A program made the translations under genes and the position numbers. Positions 1 through 9,063 of a stretch of DNA of 64,000 bases are shown in pieces. The notes beneath the pieces are model-generated. The model had not been told where the DNA came from. It saw only the letters and a list, made by a program, of their open reading frames with translations, and did no database searches. The stretch is from positions 248,001 through 312,000 of the forward strand of contig NZ_JAPDDT010000002.1 in assembly GCF_025950235.1 (NCBI RefSeq), written 5' to 3'. The stretch is from Luteolibacter arcticus. Lineage in GTDB: Bacteria; Verrucomicrobiota; Verrucomicrobiia; Verrucomicrobiales; Akkermansiaceae. Positions within the stretch are counted from its first letter, which is position 1. The number at the start of each line of letters is the position of its first letter.

Positions 1-87
1 CCGAAGGCCCGGGCGGCCTTGGAGAAATTGAGCACCGGTGCCTCCATGGCAGCGGAAAGCGATCACCCCACCCCTGCTGAACAGTGA
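1..87 (+). CDS. 3' end of an unidentified protein (partial)
   Basis: The window opens inside an open reading frame that gives 28 residues and stops at TGA 85-87. The visible tail ends in SDHPTPAEQ and is too short to assign to a family. Its stop codon overlaps the GTG start of the next gene in a GTGA arrangement, which is typical of translational coupling. That overlap supports both the reality of this gene end and the choice of GTG at 84 for its neighbour. Function unknown. Confidence 0.5.
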   Translation, partial: PKARAALEKLSTGASMAAESDHPTPAEQ

Positions 88-1175
88 GTGCCTCGTGTTG
101 GTTTGGCCGCGGTCTTCGCCATCTCGGTGCCGTCCTGTTTTTACTCATCAGCTTTGCCCGTCCTGCGCTGGCGCATGACGAGCCGACGAGCTTCGTGGAT
201 CTCAAAGTCAGCGGGCAGGGAGTGGATGCCAGCTTGGTTGCCTCGGTCACGGATCTGGCTCACTACATGCCGGACACCGAGCCGGCGATGTTGCTCGCCG
301 TGCCGCTCACGGAGGCCCGGCGGCTGGCACTGGCCGAACTTGTCACCAGCCGCTTCAAGCTGGGCGCCGATGGCGCACCGGTGACGCTCCGCCTGGTCGA
401 TATGGTTCCCTTTGCGGACAAGCGCGATTTGCGCCTGGAGTTCCATGCAGATTGGACAGCACCGCCGAAGGCTCTCCGGATCGAAAGCAACCTCTTCCCC
501 TACGATACCCGGCACCGCACGTATCTGAACGTCTACACCACGGACAAGCTGGTCTATCAGCACGCCTTTGAAAATGGCTCACCGCCCCTTGAGTTGCAGG
601 TGGGCGCGACGCAGGGATTGGGAGAGGTGATCCGCGAGTTTGTCTATGAAGGCATTCACCACATTTTCATTGGGCCGGACCACATCCTTTTCGTGATCGG
701 TCTTCTGCTATTAGGCGGCAGTCTGAAACATCTTCTGAAGATCGTCACGGCCTTCACGATCGCTCACAGCATCACGCTCTGCCTTGCAACTTTCCGGGTC
801 CTGACGCCGCCCGCGACTGTCATCGAGCCGGTCATCGCCCTTAGCATCGTGTTCGTCGGCGCGCAGGCATTGATGGGGATGCAGCATCGCGACCCGCGCT
901 TGATCTTCGCTTTCTGTTTCGGGCTGATCCATGGCTTCGGCTTCGCCAACGTGTTGCAGGAAATGATGCTGCCCCCCAGCCAGTTGGGTTGGTCGCTTTT
1001 CTCATTCAATGCCGGCGTGGAGATCGGTCAGGCGTGCATCATCCTGGCCGTCGCACCGCTACTTTCCGTGATAAGGAAGCGAGATCCCAAGGTCGCCCGT
1101 AGCGTCGTTTCAGCGGCAGCATTGTTGGTGACGACCGCGGGAGCGTTCTGGTTCTTCCAACGGATCTTGCCGTAA
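84..1175 (+). CDS. HupE/UreJ_2-family membrane protein
   Basis: 363 aa. Residues 1-30 look like a signal peptide ending ALA-H. A periplasmic domain of about 150 residues follows, then about six membrane segments from residue 190. Motifs of the HupE/UreJ_2 family are visible: GPDHILF at 197-203, AHS near 228, GLIHGFGFA near 280 and FNAGVEIGQ near 308. Members are proposed metal (nickel or cobalt) permeases or accessory proteins; the substrate cannot be read from sequence. The GTG start overlaps the preceding stop by 4 bp, so the two genes are probably co-transcribed. Family assignment is firm, transported ion unknown. Confidence 0.8.
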   Translation: MSASCWFGRGLRHLGAVLFLLISFARPALAHDEPTSFVDLKVSGQGVDASLVASVTDLAHYMPDTEPAMLLAVPLTEARRLALAELVTSRFKLGADGAPVTLRLVDMVPFADKRDLRLEFHADWTAPPKALRIESNLFPYDTRHRTYLNVYTTDKLVYQHAFENGSPPLELQVGATQGLGEVIREFVYEGIHHIFIGPDHILFVIGLLLLGGSLKHLLKIVTAFTIAHSITLCLATFRVLTPPATVIEPVIALSIVFVGAQALMGMQHRDPRLIFAFCFGLIHGFGFANVLQEMMLPPSQLGWSLFSFNAGVEIGQACIILAVAPLLSVIRKRDPKVARSVVSAAALLVTTAGAFWFFQRILP

Positions 1176-1190
1176 GCGATCAAACCACGC

Positions 1191-1922
1191 TTGAGTCGCC
1201 GCGTGTCCGATGCCCTGATCGCCGCTTCCCGCACGCTTGCCGACCGCTTGCGACCGTTGACCTTTTCCACGGCCAGCCACGTCTATCTGCCGCTCGACTA
1301 CGCCCGTGAGCCGCATGAGCTCTACCTCCAGCGCTTCGGTGGCGGGAAGAAGCGGGTGGTCTTCCTGGGAATGAACCCGGGGCCGTTCGGGATGGCGCAG
1401 ACCGGGGTGCCGTTTGGTGAGATCCCGGCGGTGCGTGATTGGATGGGGATCTCCGCGCCTGTTGGCAAGCCGGCGGCTGAGCATCCGAAGCGGCCGGTCC
1501 AAGGATTCGATTGCCCGAAGTCCGAGGTCAGCGGCCGCCGTCTGTGGGGCCTCTTTGCGGAGCGCTATCCTGTGGCGGATGATTTCTTCCGCGAACACTT
1601 CGTGCTCAACTACTGCCCGCTCGTCTGGATGAGTGCGACCGGGGCGAACCTGACTCCGGACAAACTTCCATCCAACGAGATGGAGGCGGTGGAAAGCGCC
1701 TGTCTCGATCACCTCGCCGCCGCTCTGGAAGTACTGGATCCGCAGTATTTGATCGGTGTCGGCGGCTACGCTGAGGAACGCCTCAAGGCCGCGGCCGAGC
1801 GCACCGGCACGAAGGCAACGCTCGGTCGCATTCTGCATCCGTCTCCCGCCTCTCCCGCCGCCAACCGCGGCTGGGGCGAGGCCGCGACCAAGCAGCTGCT
1901 CGCGCAGGGAATCTGGACGTGA
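1191..1922 (+). CDS. SMUG1-type uracil-DNA glycosylase
   Basis: 243 aa. The protein carries the two signature motifs of single-strand-selective monofunctional uracil-DNA glycosylase: GMNPGPFGMAQTGVPFGE at residues 60-77 (water-activating Asn and uracil pocket) and HPSP at 216-219 followed by NRGW. It should remove uracil and oxidised pyrimidines from DNA as the first step of base excision repair. SMUG1 is best known from animals, but bacterial homologs occur. The first in-frame start is TTG 1191; GTG 1203 is equally possible and costs only four residues. It lies 15 bp after the HupE-like gene on the same strand. Confidence 0.88.
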   Translation: MSRRVSDALIAASRTLADRLRPLTFSTASHVYLPLDYAREPHELYLQRFGGGKKRVVFLGMNPGPFGMAQTGVPFGEIPAVRDWMGISAPVGKPAAEHPKRPVQGFDCPKSEVSGRRLWGLFAERYPVADDFFREHFVLNYCPLVWMSATGANLTPDKLPSNEMEAVESACLDHLAAALEVLDPQYLIGVGGYAEERLKAAAERTGTKATLGRILHPSPASPAANRGWGEAATKQLLAQGIWT

Positions 1923-1929
1923 TGGCGGG

Positions 1930-2661
1930 CTACTTCGCAATCACGGGGGCAGTCTGCTCCGCGGTCGCCATGCCACCGGGCAACTCGAGCAAGCGGATGT
2001 TCCGGAAGTGGATCTCCGAGCCCTCCGCCTCCAGGCACAGGTAGCCCTTTCGCACGCTCGCCTGGCTCATGCCGTTCACGAACTTGCCGTTGATCGACAG
2101 CTTGATCACGCCATCGACGCAGACGACTTCATAGCGGTTCCATTCGCCCACGCCGTTGCAGCGCATCTCTTTGGACATGCTGCGTTCCCCGCGCGGGAAA
2201 TCCGGCACCGCTTGCAGGCCATTGGCTCCGAACAGTTCACCGGAGACGTAGCCGGGGTGGTTGGGTGAGCCGTCGGCCTTCGGATTGAGCCGCAGCCACT
2301 GGAGTTCCAGCATCTGGACCTCCATGCCCTTCGGCAGCCGCTGGCCCGGGGCGGGCGTGCCTTCGCTCCACACGAAGACGCCGGAGTTGCCACCCTCCTT
2401 CATGTGCCGCCACTCGATCTGCAGGATGAAGTTCTCATACTGCTTCTCCGACCGCATCACGCCGATCGGGTTGCCGGTGCAGATGAGCAGGTCGTCCTTC
2501 ACCGTCCACGTCGCGGGCGAGGTATTCACATCCACCCAGCCGCTGAGGTCGCGGCCGTTGAAGAGAGGTTGGAAGGCAGGTGCCTCGTCCGCTGCCGCGA
2601 GGGGCGTCGCGATGAAGACGAATGGGAGAACGAACGAGGAAAGAATAGGTCGGACGGGCAT
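1930..2661 (-). CDS. Secreted DUF1080 (3-keto-disaccharide hydrolase-like) protein
   Basis: 243 aa. A clear signal peptide ends near residue 24 (PLAAA-D). The mature part starts with the hallmark of DUF1080, [13 protein letters not shown] (residues 30-42), and continues as a concanavalin-like beta-sandwich with motifs such as GNSGVFVW and EWNRYEVVC. This domain, now often called 3-keto-disaccharide hydrolase, is abundant in Verrucomicrobiota and Planctomycetota and is associated with exported sugar degradation. It is convergent with the glycosylase gene, with 7 bp between the stops. No partner gene in the pathway is adjacent, so the substrate is unknown. Confidence 0.8.
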   Translation of the reverse strand: MPVRPILSSFVLPFVFIATPLAAADEAPAFQPLFNGRDLSGWVDVNTSPATWTVKDDLLICTGNPIGVMRSEKQYENFILQIEWRHMKEGGNSGVFVWSEGTPAPGQRLPKGMEVQMLELQWLRLNPKADGSPNHPGYVSGELFGANGLQAVPDFPRGERSMSKEMRCNGVGEWNRYEVVCVDGVIKLSINGKFVNGMSQASVRKGYLCLEAEGSEIHFRNIRLLELPGGMATAEQTAPVIAK

Positions 2662-2760
2662 GCTGGGAAGACTACGTGGAAAAGCGTTCCATTCTTTTAA
2701 ATGAACGAACGTCGCGTGCCAGCAACCAACTCCCGCGTGCCGAGCTTCCCCGTCGGCATT

Positions 2761-4131
<1,371 letters not shown>

Positions 4132-4296
4132 GGTGCCGCCGGGCAGCGTGAGGGTTCGCGCGGATCGCCGCAAGAACGCGGGGGAAAATTGACCGATTCC
4201 GCGCCGGGAGCTGCGGGTTGATGTCAATGTGCCTGCCTTCAGGATCTTGCGTCGGCAGGAATACCTTGCCGGACAACAAACATCCGGCGCTCGTCC

Positions 4297-5784
4297 TCAT
4301 TCATACCGCCACTTCAGCACCCAAGGATCCGCGGTCTCCTTTTGGGCCGCCTTGAGCCGCTCCTTCAGCCCGGTGAGCTGAGTGGCGAATGCCGGATCAT
4401 CGGCCAGGTTTTTCGACTCCGCCGCATCGGCGATCAGGTCGTAGAGCTCGAACTTCGGCCGCTGGATATAGGAGCCGACGGTGCGCTTGCCGTACGGTGC
4501 CTCGACGCCCTTCTGGTATTGGGCTTGCCATGTCGATGCGGCCCACAGGTCCGACGCAAAGGGGTAGGGAAGCGGCGAGGCGATGTTCCAGATCAGCTTG
4601 AAGCGCCGGTCACGGATCGCACGCATCGGGTAATACATCTGGATCTCGTGGAAGGTGTGCGAGGCGATCACCTCGTCCCAGCCCTCGCCGTGTTCCTTTC
4701 CTAGCAGACCGGTCCACGAGCGCCCGTGATAGCGCGCGAACTTGGGCCCCGCGTTTTCGCCGACACCCAGCGTCGCGACCGGAAGCAGTTGCTTCGGGCC
4801 AGCCTTCTCCGCGTCGTAGCCGCCCGCGGCATCGAGCAACGACGGCGTGATATCGGTGTGGGAAATCATCGCGTCGTTTGCGATCCCTCCGGCCGTGCCG
4901 GGCATGCGGACGATGAACGGCACGTGAAGCCCGGCTTCATAGACGGTGGTCTTGGCACCGGGAAAAGCCATGCCGTGGTCGGCGGTGAAGACGATCAGCG
5001 TGTTGTCGTACTGCCCGGCTTCCTTGAGCGCGGCGATCAGCGCGCCGAGGGCTTTGTCGGTGCGCGTCACGCTTTGGTAATACTGGGCGAGCTCGCGGCG
5101 GCATTCCGGAGTGTCTGGCAAAAAGTCCGGCACCGGCAGCTTTGCCGGGTCGTAGGTGACTTCCTCCGTGCCCGGATACGATTCACCGGCTGGCGGATTG
5201 CCGAAGCGGTTCGGCTTCAGCTTCTCCGGAGCGCTTTCATCGGTCGCGCCGCTGCGGTGCGGATCATTGGTCCAGAAGCAGAGGAAGAATGGCGCGTCGG
5301 ATTTCTCGGTGAAGAGCGGCTCGCAGGATTCGATCCACTTCGGCGTGTTGCTACCGCCGCCAGCGGGCTTGAGGTACTGATCGAAGTGATAGACCGACTC
5401 CGGTGCCACGTGGAGCTTGCCGATGTGCGCGGTGCGGTAGCCGAGCGACTTCAGTTGCAGCGGCAGGCTGAGCGCGGCGCAGCTCGCGAAGGTTTCGAAC
5501 TTGTGGTAGTCATGCACGTGGCCGAACTGGCCATTGGCGTGGTTGTGCAGTCCGGTAAGGATGACCGAACGACTGGCCGAGCAGGACGCCGTGGTGGCGA
5601 AGGCCTGGGTGAAGCGCGTGCCTTCTTTCGCCAGTGCATCCAGATGCGGCGTCTGAATGATCGGCGAGCCGTAGCAGCCGGCGATCGGGCTCTGGTCGTC
5701 GGTAACGAAGAGCACGATATTTGGCCGGGCACCGGCTATGCCGGCCAGCAAGACGGCCACGACGACGGATAGGATCGCGTTCAC
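4297..5784 (-). CDS. Secreted sulfatase, heparan N-sulfatase-like
   Basis: 495 aa from a GTG start. Signal peptide at residues 1-19. Metal-binding DD at 29-30 (VTDDQSP) and the formylglycine site C68-S-A-S-R72, a Cys-type site with Ala in place of the usual Pro. The stretches GLHNHANGQFGHVHDYH, NDPHRSG and FTADHGMAFPGAKT resemble N-sulfoglucosamine sulfohydrolase (SGSH) rather than arylsulfatase A. It probably acts in the periplasm or outside the cell on sulfated polysaccharide. Cys-type sites need a maturase; none is seen here. An imperfect palindrome lies just upstream at 5800-5830. Confidence 0.85.
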   Translation of the reverse strand: MNAILSVVVAVLLAGIAGARPNIVLFVTDDQSPIAGCYGSPIIQTPHLDALAKEGTRFTQAFATTASCSASRSVILTGLHNHANGQFGHVHDYHKFETFASCAALSLPLQLKSLGYRTAHIGKLHVAPESVYHFDQYLKPAGGGSNTPKWIESCEPLFTEKSDAPFFLCFWTNDPHRSGATDESAPEKLKPNRFGNPPAGESYPGTEEVTYDPAKLPVPDFLPDTPECRRELAQYYQSVTRTDKALGALIAALKEAGQYDNTLIVFTADHGMAFPGAKTTVYEAGLHVPFIVRMPGTAGGIANDAMISHTDITPSLLDAAGGYDAEKAGPKQLLPVATLGVGENAGPKFARYHGRSWTGLLGKEHGEGWDEVIASHTFHEIQMYYPMRAIRDRRFKLIWNIASPLPYPFASDLWAASTWQAQYQKGVEAPYGKRTVGSYIQRPKFELYDLIADAAESKNLADDPAFATQLTGLKERLKAAQKETADPWVLKWRYE

Positions 5785-5799
5785 GATCCCAAGAAGGCT

Positions 5800-5830
5800 C
5801 TAAGGCGGAGGGAATGACAATCCGTCTTAG
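5800..5830. promoter_or_regulatory. Imperfect palindrome upstream of the sulfatase
   Basis: CTAAGGCGGA at 5800-5809 and TCCGTCTTAG at 5821-5830 are inverted with one mismatch and an 11-bp spacer. The element starts 16 bp upstream of the minus-strand sulfatase start codon. Position and symmetry would suit an operator, but no regulator is assigned and chance is possible. Confidence 0.25.
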
Positions 5831-5932
5831 CTCCTGGGCGATTTTAGTAAGGCACGCGTTGAGAATCGTCTAGACATGCGGACGCGGGCAAAGCGCTGGT
5901 CATGATGCTGAGGCCGGAGAGCGCGGGGCATC

Positions 5933-7501
5933 TCATGGTGGCGTCTCCGGCATCTCATTGCGAGTCTTCAGCGCGAGAATCTCGTCGTGCGAAAGGGCAG
6001 TGTCGAAGATGAAGACCTCGTCCACCTCGCCGCGGAAGAATCCGCCGTGATGGTGATCTGGAACACTCTGGTTGTAGGCGACGTTCCGCCCCAGCCAGAC
6101 GCCGTGGCTCGCGCCTTCGGTTCGCGTGTTCAATGCTAGCAGGGAACGCCGCGAGATCGGCTCCAGCTCACCGTCCAGATAAATGAGCACATGCTTGCCA
6201 ATGTCCGCGTGCGACGCTTCGAAGAGCACCACGGCGACATGGTGCCACTGGCCGTCGCGCAAATCAGTCGCGCCGACGATCTGGCCTCCGTGCGCGCCGA
6301 CGCGCAGACGGCCCACCGGACCTTCCTCTAACAGCGGGTTGACGGAGACCTGCCAGACGCCGCCGTGGTTGTCGCCCGCAAATTGGCCCCATGAGACGAT
6401 GCCGAAGCCTTCGCGCGTGCTGAAGTCCTGCGGCACCCTCACCCAGAAGCTGACGGTGCGCGGTTCTTGTCCGCCGATGCCGGGGAAGTCGCTCTCGGCA
6501 TAGCCACCCTTGCCATCGAAGGCGAAGGCGGAGTCAAACACGCCCGGCACCGCGGAGGGTGCCTTGCCTTGCTCCATGGCACGGAGCTGCAGGTCGTAGC
6601 CGGTTCCCTGGAAGCCACGGACTTGCGCCGCATCCTTGCCGGTGGCGGCTCCTTCCAGCGGCCAGTGGATCGCCCGTGGCGCCCCCGAGCGCTGCGGCGG
6701 CAAGGCGGTGTAGAAGGATCCGGTGTCAGCGGCCATGCGTTCACCTCCCTTGCCGTCGAAGCGCAGGGCGTCGTTCTTCTTCAGCAGCACCATTTCACCG
6801 CCGGTCGGGATGGCTTCCACTTCGCCTTCGAGCACGTGAGTCTCCACCCCCTCGTTGCTGACGGAGACGCCGAACTCGGTGCCGTGGTCGACCGTGCCTA
6901 CCGGCGTATTGAGCCGGTAGCCGTGACCGGCCTCGGTGAAGCGCATGAGCACACGGCCACGGTGAAGAACCGAGCTCATCGGTCCGGCGAATTCCAGGTC
7001 GGCGGGACCTTCCACGATCATCCGGCCACGACCGCCCATCTCCAGCTCCACCAGTCCGCTCTGGAAGCGCAGGCGGGTACCCGGCTTGAGCGCTTCTCCT
7101 TCCGTAAGTTGCGCGGCATCGCTCCAAGTGACCGTTTCGAGACGGCTCACGCTGCCCATCTTCTCCGGCCGCATGAACAGCCAGGTGGAGAAGCCGAACA
7201 CGACCATCGCGGCGATCGCCGTGACGCGGTTCCGCCAGCTCCGGCGGCGGATCTTACCCCGCACGCCGGAAAGAAACTCGTCCTGATCTACGCGGTGCAG
7301 TGCCGCCATCAATTTCCCGTGACGGCGCTCGGCCGAGAACTCGTCTTCGAGCGCCACGCCTAACAGGCCCTCGACAACCGCGTGTCCGCCGAGGCTTTTG
7401 AGGGCCTCCGGGTCGGTGGCGAGTTGTCCCGCGAGTTCTTGCCGCTCCGCTTCCTCCAGATCGCCGGCCAGCAGCCGCGCAATGTCTTCGTCCCGCTTCA
7501 T
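5933..7501 (-). CDS. Membrane-anchored FecR/LamG-domain protein, putative anti-sigma factor
   Basis: 522 aa. Residues 1-90 form a cytoplasmic helical region, residues 92-110 a single membrane segment (TAIAAMVVFGFSTWLFM), and about 150-260 a FecR-type periplasmic domain (VDHGTEFGVSV, THVLEGEVEA). The rest, about 280-515, is a LamG/concanavalin-like domain (FAFDGKGGYAES, VSFWVRVP, GQWHHVAVVL, IYLDGEL). ATG 7501 overlaps the stop of the upstream sigma gene by 4 bp (ATGA), which fixes the start. This sigma/FecR-LamG pairing recurs in Verrucomicrobiota and Planctomycetota. Sensing a carbohydrate or cell-surface signal is inferred, not shown. Confidence 0.75.
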   Translation of the reverse strand: MKRDEDIARLLAGDLEEAERQELAGQLATDPEALKSLGGHAVVEGLLGVALEDEFSAERRHGKLMAALHRVDQDEFLSGVRGKIRRRSWRNRVTAIAAMVVFGFSTWLFMRPEKMGSVSRLETVTWSDAAQLTEGEALKPGTRLRFQSGLVELEMGGRGRMIVEGPADLEFAGPMSSVLHRGRVLMRFTEAGHGYRLNTPVGTVDHGTEFGVSVSNEGVETHVLEGEVEAIPTGGEMVLLKKNDALRFDGKGGERMAADTGSFYTALPPQRSGAPRAIHWPLEGAATGKDAAQVRGFQGTGYDLQLRAMEQGKAPSAVPGVFDSAFAFDGKGGYAESDFPGIGGQEPRTVSFWVRVPQDFSTREGFGIVSWGQFAGDNHGGVWQVSVNPLLEEGPVGRLRVGAHGGQIVGATDLRDGQWHHVAVVLFEASHADIGKHVLIYLDGELEPISRRSLLALNTRTEGASHGVWLGRNVAYNQSVPDHHHGGFFRGEVDEVFIFDTALSHDEILALKTRNEMPETPP

Positions 7502-8097
7502 GATTCCCGCACCTCCATTTTCCGCTGCACGCATTCTGCCAAGAGTTCCCGCAGCCTGTGAAGCTGCATCGTCAGCGCCGAGTAGCCCCTGCCGCTCTCG
7601 GCGGAAATCTCGCGCACTGTCTTGCCCGTCACGTAGCGCTGATTGAGCAGCTCTCGCGAAGGACCATCGATCTTGCCGAGGCAGGTGTGCAGTGCGTCGA
7701 GCGCACCGCTTTCATCGCCGCTGGCAAGGAAGGTGTCCGCACCGCGGTCGATCAGCGCCTGCAGTTCGTCGTTGCCGCCGATGCATTGCTCGCGGCGCTT
7801 TCTCACGAAGTTCCGCAGGTGATTGATGGCGATCCCGCGCAGCCAGCCCTCGAAGCTGGCGTCTCCGCTGTAGGTCTTGATGCGGCGGAAGGCGGTGACG
7901 AAGACGTCCTGCGCCAGATCGTCCGCCGCGGCCCAATCGCGGATGCGCGAGCGGAGAAATCCACGCACCCAGCCCTCGTGGAGCCGCACGAGTTCCCCGA
8001 AGGCTTCCATCCAGCCGGGGCCGCGCGCTTGCATCCGCTGCAGCAAGGCATCCGAAGAAGAAGCCGGTGAGTCGAAGACAGGGTTCACAAGGGGCAA
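7498..8097 (-). CDS. ECF-type sigma-70 factor
   Basis: 199 aa. Region 2 is visible as EGWVRGFLRSRI, DDLAQDVFVTAFR and FEGWLRGIAINHLRN; region 4 as LLNQRYVTGKTVREI and YSALTMQLHRLREL. It lacks regions 1 and 3, as expected for an extracytoplasmic-function sigma factor, and resembles the Rhodopirellula/Verrucomicrobium sigma family (TIGR02989-like). The first in-frame start is TTG 8097; GTG 8088 is an alternative. It is translationally coupled to the FecR/LamG gene and divergent from the PEP-CTERM gene at 8240, which makes that gene a candidate target. Confidence 0.88.
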   Translation of the reverse strand: MPLVNPVFDSPASSSDALLQRMQARGPGWMEAFGELVRLHEGWVRGFLRSRIRDWAAADDLAQDVFVTAFRRIKTYSGDASFEGWLRGIAINHLRNFVRKRREQCIGGNDELQALIDRGADTFLASGDESGALDALHTCLGKIDGPSRELLNQRYVTGKTVREISAESGRGYSALTMQLHRLRELLAECVQRKMEVRES

Positions 8098-8239
8098 GTG
8101 TGTTGTGCCTCACAGGGTGCCACAAAAAATTTCGCGGCGGCGAAAAGAATCCCGAGCCGGGAGTTTTTCACTCCGGCGATGTGTTACCCGAATGGCCTGG
8201 CGACAAGTGACCGGTGACCCAACTGAGAGACCCTATTGC

Positions 8240-8974
8240 ATGATCAAGAAAACAACCCTCCTGCTCATCGCCGGCCTTTGTGCCGGTACCACCAGTTCCC
8301 ATGCTGCCTACGTCCTGATCAATGGCAGCTTTGAAGACACCTCGCTGCCCTTTCCCAATGGCTGGACGCCGGGAGGAACGATCACCGATCCCGGCGGCGC
8401 AGGCTTTGCGAATGGAACCGCCGACGCTTTCATGGATGCTGGTGAATCCATCACTCAGGACTTCAGTGGCGGGGTCACCACCGCCACCGCGGAGAACTAC
8501 AACTTCCAGCTCGATTTCGCGTTTCGTTCGAGCTCGTTGAGCACCACCTCGGACCAGCGCTTCCGGCTGCGGGACCACAACAACACGGGAGAGATGATTT
8601 CCCTCGGTTTCGAGACGGCTGCGACCGGCGGTGGGACGGCACTCAGCTACTTCAATGGTAGTAGCTGGATCACCGCCATCGACGCCGCCTTCTCCCTCAG
8701 CACCACCTACTACTTCCGGGTGAACGGCTACAACTTCGACCAGGCCGGCCGCGACTACACCGTCGGCTACTCGACGGACGGGATCAACTTCACGACCGGC
8801 GCGAACATCACTGGCTTCCATGGCACCACCTTTGGGGCTGATTTCGAGACTGTCCGCTTCGAGTCCGGTGGCTCGCAGATGCGGATCGACGCGGTGTCCA
8901 TCGTGCCGGAGCCCTCCGCCGCCTTGCTCGGCGGCTTGGGCTTGCTCGCCCTGCTGCGCCGCCGGCGTTCCTGA
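8240..8974 (+). CDS. PEP-CTERM exported protein
   Basis: 244 aa. A signal peptide (KKTTLLLIAGLCAGTTSSHA) is followed by a beta-rich domain beginning YVLINGSFEDTS, similar to carbohydrate-binding-like modules of secreted proteins. The C-terminus is a textbook sorting tail: VPEPSAALLG, a hydrophobic stretch and RRRRS. ATG 8240 is chosen because it starts the signal peptide; the frame is open far upstream but that part overlaps the opposite-strand sigma gene. PEP-CTERM tails are recognised by exosortase; none is encoded here. It is divergent from the ECF sigma/FecR pair. Confidence 0.85.
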   Translation: MIKKTTLLLIAGLCAGTTSSHAAYVLINGSFEDTSLPFPNGWTPGGTITDPGGAGFANGTADAFMDAGESITQDFSGGVTTATAENYNFQLDFAFRSSSLSTTSDQRFRLRDHNNTGEMISLGFETAATGGGTALSYFNGSSWITAIDAAFSLSTTYYFRVNGYNFDQAGRDYTVGYSTDGINFTTGANITGFHGTTFGADFETVRFESGGSQMRIDAVSIVPEPSAALLGGLGLLALLRRRRS

Positions 8975-9002
8975 GCCGCCGTGGATTCCGCACTTCCATC
9001 AT

Positions 9003-9038
9003 CGGAGCTGCCTTTAACCCGGGCGGCTCCGCTTTTTC
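9003..9038 (+). terminator. Intrinsic terminator after the PEP-CTERM gene
   Basis: The stem CGGAGCTGCC (9003-9012) pairs with GGCGGCTCCG (9022-9031) with one G-U pair and a 9-nt loop, and is followed by CTTTTT. It lies 28 bp after the stop codon. Confidence 0.7.
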
Positions 9039-9063
9039 CCAAACCCAAATCGACCTCTTACCG

